A stretch of 5,105 nt of DNA from an uncultured Ruminococcus sp. (GTDB taxonomy: Bacteria; Bacillota; Clostridia; Oscillospirales; Acutalibacteraceae). Of this stretch, positions 5,105 through 5,105 are shown piece by piece; position 1 is the stretch's first letter; the number at the start of each line of letters is the position of its first letter. The stretch spans positions 1-5,105 of the forward strand of contig CADCQO010000177.1 of the NCBI GenBank assembly GCA_902803585.1, written 5' to 3'. A model generated the notes under the pieces. That model was not told the DNA's origin. It made no database searches and saw only the letters and a program-made list of their open reading frames with translations. Made by a program: the position numbers and the translations under genes.

Positions 5105-5105
5105 A

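Overview
The window reads as ordinary core-genome DNA from a Gram-positive anaerobe of the Clostridia. A Ruminococcus-like member of the Oscillospiraceae is my best guess. The evidence for this is the der-plsY gene order, an acyl-phosphate (PlsY) route of phospholipid synthesis, a zinc-finger ClpE/ClpC-type unfoldase, strong AGGAGG-type ribosome binding sites, consensus sigma-A promoters and a tRNA-Gln with an encoded CCA. The taxonomic placement is inference; no marker gene settles it. All genes lie on the + strand.

Layout: (1) positions 2-76 are the last codons of the ribosome-assembly GTPase Der. (2) plsY (102-818) follows after 25 bases and ends in a strong intrinsic terminator (830-881). 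(3) A 150-base spacer carries an extended -10 promoter (969-997) for a second unit. That unit holds a CvpA-family membrane protein (1039-1752) and a CDP-alcohol phosphatidyltransferase (1797-2399). (4) A probable promoter (2404-2432) drives a two-AAA+-domain Clp ATPase with an N-terminal four-cysteine zinc finger (2500-4827). (5) A long hairpin (4897-4939), an A/T-rich tract and a perfect TTGACA-17-TATAAT promoter precede tRNA-Gln(CUG) at 5031-5104.

Two of the proteins act in membrane lipid synthesis. PlsY makes lysophosphatidate from glycerol-3-phosphate. The CDP-alcohol transferase uses CDP-diacylglycerol, made later in the same pathway, to form either phosphatidylglycerol-phosphate or cardiolipin. 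The CvpA-like protein is a multi-pass membrane protein of unclear role co-transcribed with the latter. The Clp ATPase is a protein-quality-control unfoldase that should feed ClpP.

I see no mobile element, CRISPR array, phage gene or defence system, and no evidence for an undescribed multi-gene system. The points worth a second look are local: two start sites that should be moved downstream, a hairpin covering the ribosome binding site of the phosphatidyltransferase gene, the PgsA-versus-cardiolipin-synthase identity of that enzyme, the long charge-segregated linker of the Clp protein, and a palindrome over its promoter.
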